A stretch of 64,000 bases of DNA from Leifsonia sp. Root4. Lineage in GTDB: Bacteria; Actinomycetota; Actinomycetes; Actinomycetales; Microbacteriaceae. Position numbers and translations under genes: made by a program. This document shows, one piece after another, positions 43,739 to 51,540 of the stretch. The stretch covers positions 211,796 through 275,795 of the forward strand of contig NZ_LMDN01000002.1 of the NCBI RefSeq assembly GCF_001425085.1, read 5' to 3'. The notes under the pieces are model-generated. The model was not told the origin of the DNA, made no database searches, and worked only from the letters and a program-made list of their open reading frames with translations. Position 1 is the stretch's first letter; each line of letters begins with the position of its first letter.

Positions 43739-45514
43739 GTGGGCGAGCAGCAAAACGACGGGTCACAGTCGGAACGGCGGCGGGCGGTGACGGTGATCGT
43801 CGGTGGCGTGGCCGGCGGAATGTCGGCGGCGACCAGGCTGCGGCGGCTCGATGAGCAGCGCGAGATCGTCGTGTTTGAACGTGGAGAGCACGTCTCCTTC
43901 GCCAACTGCGGGTTGCCGTACCACGTCTCCGGCACCATCTCCTCGCGGGACGCCCTGCTGTTGCAGAGCCCAGAGGGGCTCGCGAAGCGCTTCCGTCTCG
44001 ACGTGCGCGTTCGCACCGAGGTGATCGCCATCGACCGTGCGGCGCGCACGGTGACGGCTCGCGACCTCGTCAGCGGCGAGCTCCGCACCCAGCCATACGA
44101 CACGCTCGTGCTCTCCCCCGGGGCCCGCCCGCGCAGCTCCGCCGCGCTCGACGGCGACTTCCGGGTGCACTCGTTGCGCGACGTCTCCGACCTCGACCGC
44201 ATCATGGCGAGCCTGGCCATCACGCTCGACGACGCCCCGCTCCGCGAGGCCGTCGTGCTCGGCGGCGGCTACATCGGCGTGGAGCTGGCCGAGAATCTGC
44301 TGGCCCGCGGGCTGAGCGTCACCCTCGTGCAGCGCGGCACCCAGCTGTTGCCCGCGCTGGACGCCGAAATGGCAGCGCCGTTTGCCGAGCACATGGTGGA
44401 TGCCGGCATCCGCCTGCGCCTCGGAGTCGACGTGATCGGCAGCGCGCGCATCGGCGCCGACGCCGATGGCCTGCTGCTCAGTGACGGCATCACGCTGCCA
44501 GCCGATCTGATCTTCTCCGCGATCGGCGTGCAGCCGTCGAGTGCCCTCGCCGCCGAGGCGGGCCTGGCCATCGGCCCGAACGGCGGGATCCTCGTCGACG
44601 CGACGCACCGTAGCTCCGATCCGGCGATCTTCGCCGTCGGGGATGCCGCGGAGAAGACCGACGCCGTCAGCGGAGCGCCCCGGCTGCTCCCGCTCGCCGG
44701 GCTCGCCAACCGGCACGGCCGCGCCGTTGCGGACACGATCGCCGACGCGCCAGCCAGCGGCGTGCCATCGCCACGGGCGCTCGGCACGGCGATCGTCGGC
44801 TTCCGTGGCCTCGCCGCCGCCAGCGTCGGCTGGAACGAACGCGCGCTGCGCAGCCGCGGCCGCGCGGTGCGCGTGCTGCACAGCCATCCGCTCTCCCACG
44901 CCGGCTACTACCCCGGTGCCCACATGCTCTCGCTCAAGCTGCTGGTCGACCCGGAGACGGATCTGATCCTCGGCGCCCAGGCTGTCGGCCGGGACGGCGT
45001 CGACAAGCGCATCGACGTCATCGCGACGGCCATGAGCGCCGGCCTGACGGCATCCGCCCTCGCCGACCTTGAGCTCGCCTACGCTCCGCAGTTCGGATCG
45101 GCCAAGGATCCCATCAATCTGCTCGGCTACCTCAACAGCAACCGGGCGGCCGGCCACGACCGCACACTGCAGTGGCACGAGCTGGACGACGCCGTCGCCG
45201 CCGGGGCCTTCCTGCTCGACGTGCGCGCCCCTGGCCAGCTTGCAGAGGGGCTCATTCCCGGTGCGACGCACATCCCGGTCGAGCAGCTGCGCGAGCGCCA
45301 CCACGAGCTGCCGAGCGGGCCGATCGTCGTGCACTGCCGCGTCGGGCAGGGTGCGCACACGGCCGCCCGCCTGCTCAGCAATCTCGGCCACGACGTCGTC
45401 AACCTCGACGGCGGCTACCTCACCTGGCGCGACGCCCAGCTGGCCGCCGCGCTCGCGAGCCCGTCCCCAGACACAGAAGCAGTCCTCACCGAAGCAGAAG
45501 GCGCCATCCGATGA
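43739..45514 (+). CDS. CoA-disulfide reductase-like flavoprotein with C-terminal rhodanese domain
   Basis: A 591-residue fusion. The N-terminal FAD/NAD(P)H disulfide reductase has the dinucleotide site VIVGGVAGGMSAATRLRRL, the single catalytic Cys57 in SFANCGLPYH and a second nucleotide site VVLGGGYIGVELAENL. The C-terminal rhodanese domain has Cys533 in VHCRVGQGAH. Related CoADR-RHD proteins reduce CoA persulfides or polysulfides. GTG 43739 follows AAGGAG by four bases. It is the first gene of a four-base-overlapping operon with a rhodanese and a CstR-type regulator, pointing to sulfane-sulfur detoxification. Confidence 0.88.
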   Translation: MGEQQNDGSQSERRRAVTVIVGGVAGGMSAATRLRRLDEQREIVVFERGEHVSFANCGLPYHVSGTISSRDALLLQSPEGLAKRFRLDVRVRTEVIAIDRAARTVTARDLVSGELRTQPYDTLVLSPGARPRSSAALDGDFRVHSLRDVSDLDRIMASLAITLDDAPLREAVVLGGGYIGVELAENLLARGLSVTLVQRGTQLLPALDAEMAAPFAEHMVDAGIRLRLGVDVIGSARIGADADGLLLSDGITLPADLIFSAIGVQPSSALAAEAGLAIGPNGGILVDATHRSSDPAIFAVGDAAEKTDAVSGAPRLLPLAGLANRHGRAVADTIADAPASGVPSPRALGTAIVGFRGLAAASVGWNERALRSRGRAVRVLHSHPLSHAGYYPGAHMLSLKLLVDPETDLILGAQAVGRDGVDKRIDVIATAMSAGLTASALADLELAYAPQFGSAKDPINLLGYLNSNRAAGHDRTLQWHELDDAVAAGAFLLDVRAPGQLAEGLIPGATHIPVEQLRERHHELPSGPIVVHCRVGQGAHTAARLLSNLGHDVVNLDGGYLTWRDAQLAAALASPSPDTEAVLTEAEGAIR

Positions 45515-45819
45515 TCGAAATCCAGCCAACAGAACTCGCCGCCATCGACGGAGCCGTCATCCTCGATGTGCGCGAGGAGTACGAATTCGAGCAGCTGCGC
45601 GTGCCGAGCGCCCGCAGCATCCCGATCAGCCAGTTCATCGAGCGTTTCGACGAGGTGCCGGCCGACGAGACGCTCTACGTGATCTGTGCGGTCGGCGGCC
45701 GCAGCGCCCAGGTCAGCCAGTACCTCGAGCAGCGCGGCTACGACGCAGTCAACGTCGCAGGTGGAACGATCGCCTGGGCGGAGGCCGGCCTGCCGACCGC
45801 CAGCGGGGCCCCGGAATGA
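45511..45819 (+). CDS. Rhodanese-like domain protein
   Basis: A 102-residue single rhodanese domain with the active loop CAVGGRS (Cys59) in YVICAVGGRSAQVSQYL and the usual DVREEYEFEQLRVPSARSIP start. It probably transfers sulfane sulfur between persulfides and acceptors such as thiosulfate. Its start and stop both overlap neighbouring genes by four bases (ATGA), so it is coupled to the flavoprotein and to the regulator. Confidence 0.92.
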   Translation: MIEIQPTELAAIDGAVILDVREEYEFEQLRVPSARSIPISQFIERFDEVPADETLYVICAVGGRSAQVSQYLEQRGYDAVNVAGGTIAWAEAGLPTASGAPE

Positions 45820-46166
45820 GCACCGTCGACAGTGAGGTGGTCGCCGACGTGATCGCCGACGTCGAGGCGATGAGCGACGCGCAGCGCCGCATCCTCAACC
45901 GGCTGAAGCGGGCCCGCGGCCAGCTGAACGCGGTCATCGAGTCCGTCGAGAACGGGGCGGACTGCCGCACGGTCGTCGGCCAGCTCTCGGCGGTGACCGG
46001 GGCGCTCGACAAAGCCGGTTTCGCGATCATCTCCACGGCGATGCGCGATTGCGTTTCCGCCGAACCGGATGCCGCCGCATCCGATTCAGGCAACTCCGAC
46101 ACCGAGCCGGGCTCCGGCCCGCTCACCGTCGCCGAGCTGGAAAAGCTCTTCCTCAGCCTCGCCTGA
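45816..46166 (+). CDS. CstR-type persulfide-sensing repressor (CsoR family)
   Basis: A 116-residue helical regulator of the CsoR/RcnR family (RRILNRLKRARGQLNAVIESVENGADCRTVVGQL start). Cys50 and Cys79 are 29 residues apart, as in CsoR and CstR. The residue at the CsoR copper-ligand histidine position (25 after the first Cys) is Ala75, so a Cu(I) site is missing. Two cysteines without the histidine are the mark of CstR, which senses persulfides. This agrees with the rhodanese and CoADR-like genes upstream. It probably represses its operon through the palindrome at 43702-43724. Confidence 0.85.
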   Translation: MSTVDSEVVADVIADVEAMSDAQRRILNRLKRARGQLNAVIESVENGADCRTVVGQLSAVTGALDKAGFAIISTAMRDCVSAEPDAAASDSGNSDTEPGSGPLTVAELEKLFLSLA

Positions 46167-46233
46167 GGCACACCTCCCGCCAGGCCGGAACCCCGGCGTG
46201 CGCAAGAATCGTCACCGAACAGAAAGAGAGCCA

Positions 46234-46617
46234 ATGGCCACCATCGACATCACCGAAGCGACCTTCGACGAGACGATCACCGAGAACGACATTGTCTTCG
46301 TTGACTTCTGGGCCGACTGGTGCGGCCCGTGCCGCCAGTTCGCCCCGGTCTATTCCGCGACCTCCGAGAAGCACCCCGATGTGGTTTTCGCCAAGGTCGA
46401 CACCGACGCCAACCAGGGCCTCGCCGCCGCCGCGAACATCACGTCGATCCCGACGCTGATGGCCTTCCGCGACAAGGTGCTCGTGTTCTCGCAGCCCGGC
46501 GCGCTGCCGGCGGCGGCCTTCGCCGAGCTCGTCGACGCCGTCAAGGCCATCGATATGAAGGCCGTGCACGCGGAGATCGCCGCGCAGGACGCAGCAGAGG
46601 CCACCCCCTCCGCCTAA
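46234..46617 (+). CDS. Thioredoxin
   Basis: A 127-residue thioredoxin-fold protein with the redox motif WCGPC (Cys30, Cys33) in VDFWADWCGPCRQF and the cis-proline segment ITSIPTLMAF. A C-terminal extension of about 15 residues follows the usual end. It lies 67 bases after the CstR-type gene and may be co-transcribed, supplying electrons to reduce rhodanese or CoA persulfides. Confidence 0.92.
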   Translation: MATIDITEATFDETITENDIVFVDFWADWCGPCRQFAPVYSATSEKHPDVVFAKVDTDANQGLAAAANITSIPTLMAFRDKVLVFSQPGALPAAAFAELVDAVKAIDMKAVHAEIAAQDAAEATPSA

Positions 46618-46647
46618 CCCCGCCGTCCGGTGGAACTGGCGTGGGGG

Positions 46648-47664
46648 CTAGAGCCAGTTGCGCTTCTTGAAGATCAGGTAGAGGCCGACGCCCATCGCCA
46701 CCATCAGCCCGACCGCGAACGGGTACCCCCCGGCCCAGTGCAGCTCGGGCATGACGTCGAAGTTCATCCCGTAGACGCTGGCGATGAGCGTCGGGGCGAA
46801 GAGGATCGCCGCCCAACTGGAGATCTTCTTCACCTCCTCGCTCTGCGCGATGCTCGTCTCCGAGAGGTGGCGCATCTCCTCGTTCTGGCGCTGGCCGACG
46901 ACGGTCAGGTGCACCGTCAGCGCGTCCTGCAGCAGTTGGCGGTAGCTGGCGACCCTGTCGCCGATCGGGATGACGTGGTCGAGCACATCGCGGAGGTGCC
47001 GCTGCAGCTCGAGGTCGACGCTGTACTTGTCGAAGCCCGCCTGCAACGACTCGATCATCGCGCGCAGCGGGGCTGTGCCGCGTTGGAACTCGATCACCTC
47101 GCGGGAGAGTCCGAAGATGCGCCGCGAGACGTCGATCGAGTCGCTGAACAGCTCGTCCTCGATCTCATCGATGTCGTTCTCCAGGCCGGCGACCACGGGC
47201 ACGTACTCATCGACCACCTGGTCGAGCACGGCGTAGAGCACGGCCTCCGGGCCGAGCGTCAGCAGCTCGGGCGCGGCTTCGAGCCGGCGCCGCACAGCGG
47301 CGAGGTTCGGGGACTCCGCGTGCCGGATCGTGATGACGTAGTCGGGGCCGACGAACATGTGCAGCTCGCCGAACTCGACCTCCTCCTCCTCGTCGAGGTA
47401 GCGGGCCGGGCGCAGCACGACGAAGAGGCAGTCGCCGTAGCGCTCGAGCTTGGCGCGCTGGTGCCCGTTCAGGGCATCCGCGACCGCGAGGTGGTGCAGA
47501 CCGAACTCGGCGGCGACGGCCTCGATCTCGCTCGTGGTCGGCCGGTACAGTCCGATCCACGCGAAGCCGCCGGTCTCCCGCATCGCCTCGAAGGTGTCCT
47601 CGAGGCTGTCCGGCACCAGCGCCCGCTTGCCGTCGACGTAGATGGCGTTGTCGATGAGTGCCAT
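46648..47664 (-). CDS. corA: CorA family magnesium/cobalt transporter
   Basis: A 338-residue divalent cation channel. A large cytoplasmic domain leads into the long pore helix and two C-terminal membrane helices. The selectivity motif YGMNFD is in place between them (FAPTLIASVYGMNFDVMPE), and the basic end KKRNWL is typical. A good ribosome site (AAGGAGCC) precedes ATG 47664. It is convergent with the thioredoxin gene. Confidence 0.93.
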   Translation of the reverse strand: MALIDNAIYVDGKRALVPDSLEDTFEAMRETGGFAWIGLYRPTTSEIEAVAAEFGLHHLAVADALNGHQRAKLERYGDCLFVVLRPARYLDEEEEVEFGELHMFVGPDYVITIRHAESPNLAAVRRRLEAAPELLTLGPEAVLYAVLDQVVDEYVPVVAGLENDIDEIEDELFSDSIDVSRRIFGLSREVIEFQRGTAPLRAMIESLQAGFDKYSVDLELQRHLRDVLDHVIPIGDRVASYRQLLQDALTVHLTVVGQRQNEEMRHLSETSIAQSEEVKKISSWAAILFAPTLIASVYGMNFDVMPELHWAGGYPFAVGLMVAMGVGLYLIFKKRNWL

Positions 47665-47742
47665 GGGCAGGCTCCTTCACGGGGGTTCACGCGCGGCATC
47701 CAGTGCCCGAGGGGCGGATGCCGGCAGCCCACAGACTACCCG

Positions 47743-49035
47743 TTACCCGGAATTCGCCCTCGCGCAGGTGGTCTCACCGGCGGTTTGCCCGCTGAGCCCC
47801 TCCACCACCGGTGGGGTGACGGGTGCCGGGGTCTCGCTGCCCTCCACCGGAGCCGGCGCCGCAGGATCGGCGGCCGGCGGCTCGGCGACCGGTTGCTCGG
47901 CGGGCGGCGCGGCCTCGCCCGCCTCGACGCCGTTGCCGGTCGAGCCATCGGGCAGCAGGAAGGGCTGGTCGCCCTGGACCAGGGCCATCAGCTGATCGGC
48001 CAGCACCTGATTGGGCTCGACCTTGCCGGAGAATTCCGAGGAATCGACCACGGGGTATTGCACGAAGACGATCTTCTCGAGCGGGATGTCTTTGAGGCTC
48101 AGCGCCAGCGAGATCATCGTGGCTGGATTGGCCAGGCTGGTCGAGAAGCGCATGTTCTCCGCGGCGACGTGGGCGAGACCGTAGAGCTTCACCGGGTCGC
48201 TCAGCGTCTGGCCGCTGCGCACCGTGCGGAGCAGTGACGAGAGGAAGGCCTGCTGATTCGAGATGCGCGAGAGGTCGCTGCCGTCGCCGACACCGTAGCG
48301 GGCCCGCAGATAGGCCAGCGCCGTCGAGCCGGAGATGACGCTCTCGCCCTCCGGCAGATTCAGGCCCGATTCGGGGTCCTCGATCGGTTCGACCAGGCAC
48401 ACCGGCACACCGCCGACGGCGTTGCTCAGTGCGATGACACCGTTGAACGACACGACCGCGGCGTAGTCGACGGGGAGACCGGTCAGGCCTGACACGGTGT
48501 TCACAACGCAGCCAAGACCGCCGCGCTCGTAGGCGTCGTTCAACGGCTGAGCGAACATGGCACCGAACACCTCCCCGGTCTCGGGGTTCGTGCATTCCGG
48601 ATGCGCGATGACGAGGTCGCGCGGCAGGCTGATCGCCACGGCGCTCTGGTGGTCGTCCGAGACGTGCAGCAGGATGTTCACATCGTTGAGCGTGGCATCG
48701 CGTTCGCCGAACTCCTCCCCCTGATTGGCGTCGTTGTCCGTTCCGACGAGCAGTAGGTTGAACCCGCCCTCGATCGCTCCGAATGCCGGCGGCTCCGGCG
48801 GCGGCGTTCCGCCAGGGGTGGTGATGTCGATCGCGTTCGAACTGACGGTTCCGACCGTGGAGAGCACGGCGTAGCCCGCCACCGCGGTGCTGGAGACGAG
48901 CAGCACGGCCAGAGCGGCGCCGGTGAACGTCAGTGCTGTGCGCGCCGCGCTCCGACGGGGCAGTCGGCCGTGTCGCACCGCGACGGCGCCATTGGGTGTG
49001 CCCGATGGCCCCTGCATCTCGGTGGTTCCAGCCAC
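47743..49035 (-). CDS. LCP (LytR-CpsA-Psr) family protein
   Basis: A protein of about 430 residues with a short cytoplasmic tail, one membrane helix (TALTFTGAALAVLLVSSTAVAGY) and an extracellular LCP domain: LLLVGTDNDAN, LNDVNILLHVSDDHQSAVAI, SLPRDLVIAHP, LAYLRARYGVGDGSDLSRISNQQ. A Pro/Ala-rich C-terminal tail follows. LCP proteins transfer wall glycopolymers from lipid carriers to peptidoglycan. GTG 49035 follows AGGGGAGCAGGCA; ATG 49077, 49062 and 49017 are alternatives. The upstream ATGs lie in a tandem 15-bp duplication. Confidence 0.85.
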   Translation of the reverse strand: MAGTTEMQGPSGTPNGAVAVRHGRLPRRSAARTALTFTGAALAVLLVSSTAVAGYAVLSTVGTVSSNAIDITTPGGTPPPEPPAFGAIEGGFNLLLVGTDNDANQGEEFGERDATLNDVNILLHVSDDHQSAVAISLPRDLVIAHPECTNPETGEVFGAMFAQPLNDAYERGGLGCVVNTVSGLTGLPVDYAAVVSFNGVIALSNAVGGVPVCLVEPIEDPESGLNLPEGESVISGSTALAYLRARYGVGDGSDLSRISNQQAFLSSLLRTVRSGQTLSDPVKLYGLAHVAAENMRFSTSLANPATMISLALSLKDIPLEKIVFVQYPVVDSSEFSGKVEPNQVLADQLMALVQGDQPFLLPDGSTGNGVEAGEAAPPAEQPVAEPPAADPAAPAPVEGSETPAPVTPPVVEGLSGQTAGETTCARANSG

Positions 49036-49048
49036 TGCCTGCTCCCCT

Positions 49049-49078
49049 TCACAGTGCGACATCTCACAGTGCGACATC
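49049..49078. repeat. Perfect 15-bp tandem duplication at the LCP gene start
   Basis: TCACAGTGCGACATC occurs twice without a gap (49049-49063 and 49064-49078). On the minus strand each copy could encode Met-Ser-His-Cys-Glu, so it either lengthens the N-terminus or lies in the leader just before GTG 49035. Confidence 0.85.
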
Positions 49079-49224
49079 GCATCCGTGCCCCCGACACTAC
49101 AGTTTCGGGGCGGTTTCACGATGGGAGATGTCTGAACGGCGCCGGCATGCCGGATGTGAGCGCATCGCCTAGGGTCGAATGGACACATCATGCCCACAAG
49201 GCAGAACCGATAGGACGGAACCCC

Positions 49225-50709
49225 ATGACGACTCCTCGCGTTGCGCTCACTGCAGCCGACCTCGAATCCCTCAGTGCCGACGTTCTGGTGCTCGGTGCCG
49301 TCTCGGGCTCCGACGGCCCCGTGCTGCTCGGTGACGCCCCAGCAGTCGAGGAGATCACCGCGCAGTTCGCCAGCCTCGGTTTCGGCGGCAAGGCCGACGA
49401 ACTGCTGCGCCTTCCCACCGAGGACCCGTCCTTCGGCAGCGTGGCCATCATCGGTCTGGGCGCGGATGCCGGCACCGACGCCGTGCGCAACGCGGCCGCG
49501 TCGGCCGTGCGCCAGCTCGCCGGCGCCGAGTCGCTCGTACTCGACTTCGGCATCAACAGCGAGGCAGACACCGTCGCGGCCTTCGAGGGTGCGACCCTCG
49601 GCGCCTACGCCTTCACCGTGTTCCGCGGCAAGACGAAGTCCGCGCAGAAGGCGACCCCGAGCTCGGTGACGATCGTCAGCCCGGCCGCAGTCGCGGATAC
49701 CGCGCTCGCCAGGGTCAACGTCATGTCGGATGCCGTCAGCTTCGTCAAGGACCTGACCAACACCCCCGGCGCCGAGCTGTACCCGGAGACCTTCGCCGCA
49801 GCCGCCGAGAACGCTGCAGCCGATCTGCCCGTGACCGTCGAGGTGTGGGATGAGGCCAGGCTCTCCGACGAGGGCTGCGGCGGCATCCTCGGCGTCGGTC
49901 AGGGCTCCTCACGCCTGCCGCGCCTGATCAAGGTGAGCTACGCGCCAGAGGGTGCAGAGAAGCACATCGCCTTCGTCGGCAAGGGCATCACTTTCGACAC
50001 CGGCGGCAACTCCATGAAGCCCGCCGACTTCATGCTCACCATGCACCACGACATGGCCGGTGCCGCCACCGTGCTCGCGGCGACGATCGCCGCAGCCCGC
50101 CTGCAGCTGAACGTGCGCGTCACCGCCTGGCTCTGCGTGGCCGAGAACCTCGTCTCGAGCACCTCCATCCGCCCGAACGACGTGCTCACCATGCGCGACG
50201 GCACCACCGTCGAGGTGCTGAACACGGACGCCGAAGGCCGCCTGGTCATGGCCGACGGCCTCTCGCTGGCCAGCGAGGAGCACCCGGACGCCATCATCGA
50301 CGTGGCCACCCTCACCGGTGCCGCCATCGTGGCGCTCGGCCGCCGCACCGCCGCCGTCATGGGCGATGACGCGCTCGTCGCCCAGGTCGTCGCAGCCGGC
50401 ACCGCAACCGGTGAGGCGCACTGGCCGATGCCGATGCCGAGCGAGCTGCGCGGCCTGCTCGACTCCCGCTTCGCCGACCTCGCCAACCTCAACCCGAGCG
50501 TGCGCGACGGCGGCATGCTGGTGGCCGGCATCTTCCTGCGCGAGTTCGTCGGCAAGACGGCCGACGGCTCGGCCACGATCCCCTGGGCCCACCTCGACAT
50601 CGCCGGTACCGGCACCAACAACGGCGCGGGCTACGGCGTCACGAGCACGGGCGGCACCGGCTCATCGGTGCGCACGATGATCACCGTGCTCGAGGGCTTC
50701 GCCGCATAG
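49225..50709 (+). CDS. pepA: Leucyl aminopeptidase, M17 family
   Basis: A 494-residue cytosolic metallo-aminopeptidase that removes N-terminal residues from peptides. The M17 signature NTDAEGRLVMADGL is exact. Other metal and active-site parts are GKGITFDTGGNSMKP, HHDMAGAATVLA and the late DIAGTGTNNG. The N-terminal macro-like domain is complete. ATG 49225 follows AGGACGGAACCCC. It is convergent with the FMN reductase gene, one base apart. Confidence 0.93.
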   Translation: MTTPRVALTAADLESLSADVLVLGAVSGSDGPVLLGDAPAVEEITAQFASLGFGGKADELLRLPTEDPSFGSVAIIGLGADAGTDAVRNAAASAVRQLAGAESLVLDFGINSEADTVAAFEGATLGAYAFTVFRGKTKSAQKATPSSVTIVSPAAVADTALARVNVMSDAVSFVKDLTNTPGAELYPETFAAAAENAAADLPVTVEVWDEARLSDEGCGGILGVGQGSSRLPRLIKVSYAPEGAEKHIAFVGKGITFDTGGNSMKPADFMLTMHHDMAGAATVLAATIAAARLQLNVRVTAWLCVAENLVSSTSIRPNDVLTMRDGTTVEVLNTDAEGRLVMADGLSLASEEHPDAIIDVATLTGAAIVALGRRTAAVMGDDALVAQVVAAGTATGEAHWPMPMPSELRGLLDSRFADLANLNPSVRDGGMLVAGIFLREFVGKTADGSATIPWAHLDIAGTGTNNGAGYGVTSTGGTGSSVRTMITVLEGFAA

Positions 50710-50710
50710 G

Positions 50711-51277
50711 CTAGCGCGGCAGCACGGTGAGCACCCGCACGATGTGGTCGCGGAACTCGTTCATGTAGTTACCGAGGAACTGGGCGGTGCCCTCGTTCAG
50801 CACCTCGCCGTCCTCGGCGAAGACCTCCGGCGAGTAGTGGATGTACGCCTCCGGCGCCGTCATCTGGCGGGCGTTGCAGAAGCTCAACACGCCGCGGAGG
50901 CTCTGCTGGGCGACCGCGGTTCCGATGGCGCCGATCGAGGCGCCGATCACCGCCGCAGGGATGTGGTCGAAGGAGTTCTGCCCCCACGGGCGGGAAGCCC
51001 AGTCGATGGCGTTCTTCAGCGCGCCGGGAATCGAGCGGTTGTACTCCGGGGTGATGAAGAGGATGGCGTCGGAGTTGGCGATCGCCTCCTTCAGGGCCAC
51101 CGCCTCCGCCGGGTACTCACCGTCGTAGTCCGGGCTGTACAGCGGCAGATCCCTGATCGGGATCTCCGTGAACTCCAGCTCCTTCGGCGCGACCCGGATG
51201 AGAGATCGCGACAGCACCCTGTTCACGGATTTCGACGACAGGCTTCCCACGAAATACCCGACTTTGTACGTGGCCAT
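50711..51277 (-). CDS. NADPH-dependent FMN reductase (ChrR/azoreductase-like)
   Basis: A 188-residue flavodoxin-like protein. The FMN phosphate loop GSLSSKSVNRVL and the isoalloxazine-binding TPEYNRSIPGALKNAIDW are the family hallmarks. It probably reduces quinones, azo dyes or chromate with NAD(P)H. GAGGAG precedes the ATG. It is a single gene, divergent from the small gene and MFS transporter. Confidence 0.9.
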   Translation of the reverse strand: MATYKVGYFVGSLSSKSVNRVLSRSLIRVAPKELEFTEIPIRDLPLYSPDYDGEYPAEAVALKEAIANSDAILFITPEYNRSIPGALKNAIDWASRPWGQNSFDHIPAAVIGASIGAIGTAVAQQSLRGVLSFCNARQMTAPEAYIHYSPEVFAEDGEVLNEGTAQFLGNYMNEFRDHIVRVLTVLPR

Positions 51278-51412
51278 GACCGCTCCTCAGCTCGTTTGAA
51301 CAGCCATCGTACGCTCGCTGCCACAGAATTCACCCGGTCTGCGTGATGCCGCGTCCCTGCGGCGCGCGGAGGCTACAGGGCGGGGACAACCGAGATGTTT
51401 GGAGGACCACGC

Positions 51413-51538
51413 ATGGACCCGATCGATGCGGCAGGGACCGAACCACCGACAACCACGCAACCGATCGATATGAGCTGGCTGCTCGAGGCTCCCGTGCCCG
51501 GCTCCGATGCGCAGAGCCCGCCGGGCGGCGCTCGGTAG
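51413..51538 (+). CDS. Small hydrophilic protein upstream of the MFS exporter, 41 residues
   Basis: A short gene with a strong ribosome site (TTGGAGGACC, seven bases before ATG 51413) that ends two bases before ATG 51541 of the transporter. The product starts MDPIDAAGTEPPTTTQPIDM and ends with SPPGGAR. It is Pro/Thr-rich, acidic and without a membrane helix. The tight spacing implies translational coupling. It could be a true small protein or a leader peptide that controls transporter expression. Confidence 0.6.
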   Translation: MDPIDAAGTEPPTTTQPIDMSWLLEAPVPGSDAQSPPGGAR

Positions 51539-51540
51539 CG

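Noticed and set aside
45816-46166. Copper sensor CsoR controlling copA
   Set aside because: The histidine ligand position is alanine and the operon context is sulfur metabolism, so a CstR-type persulfide sensor fits better.
49049-49078. CRISPR-like repeat
   Set aside because: There are only two direct 15-bp copies with no spacer. No CRISPR array was seen anywhere in the window.
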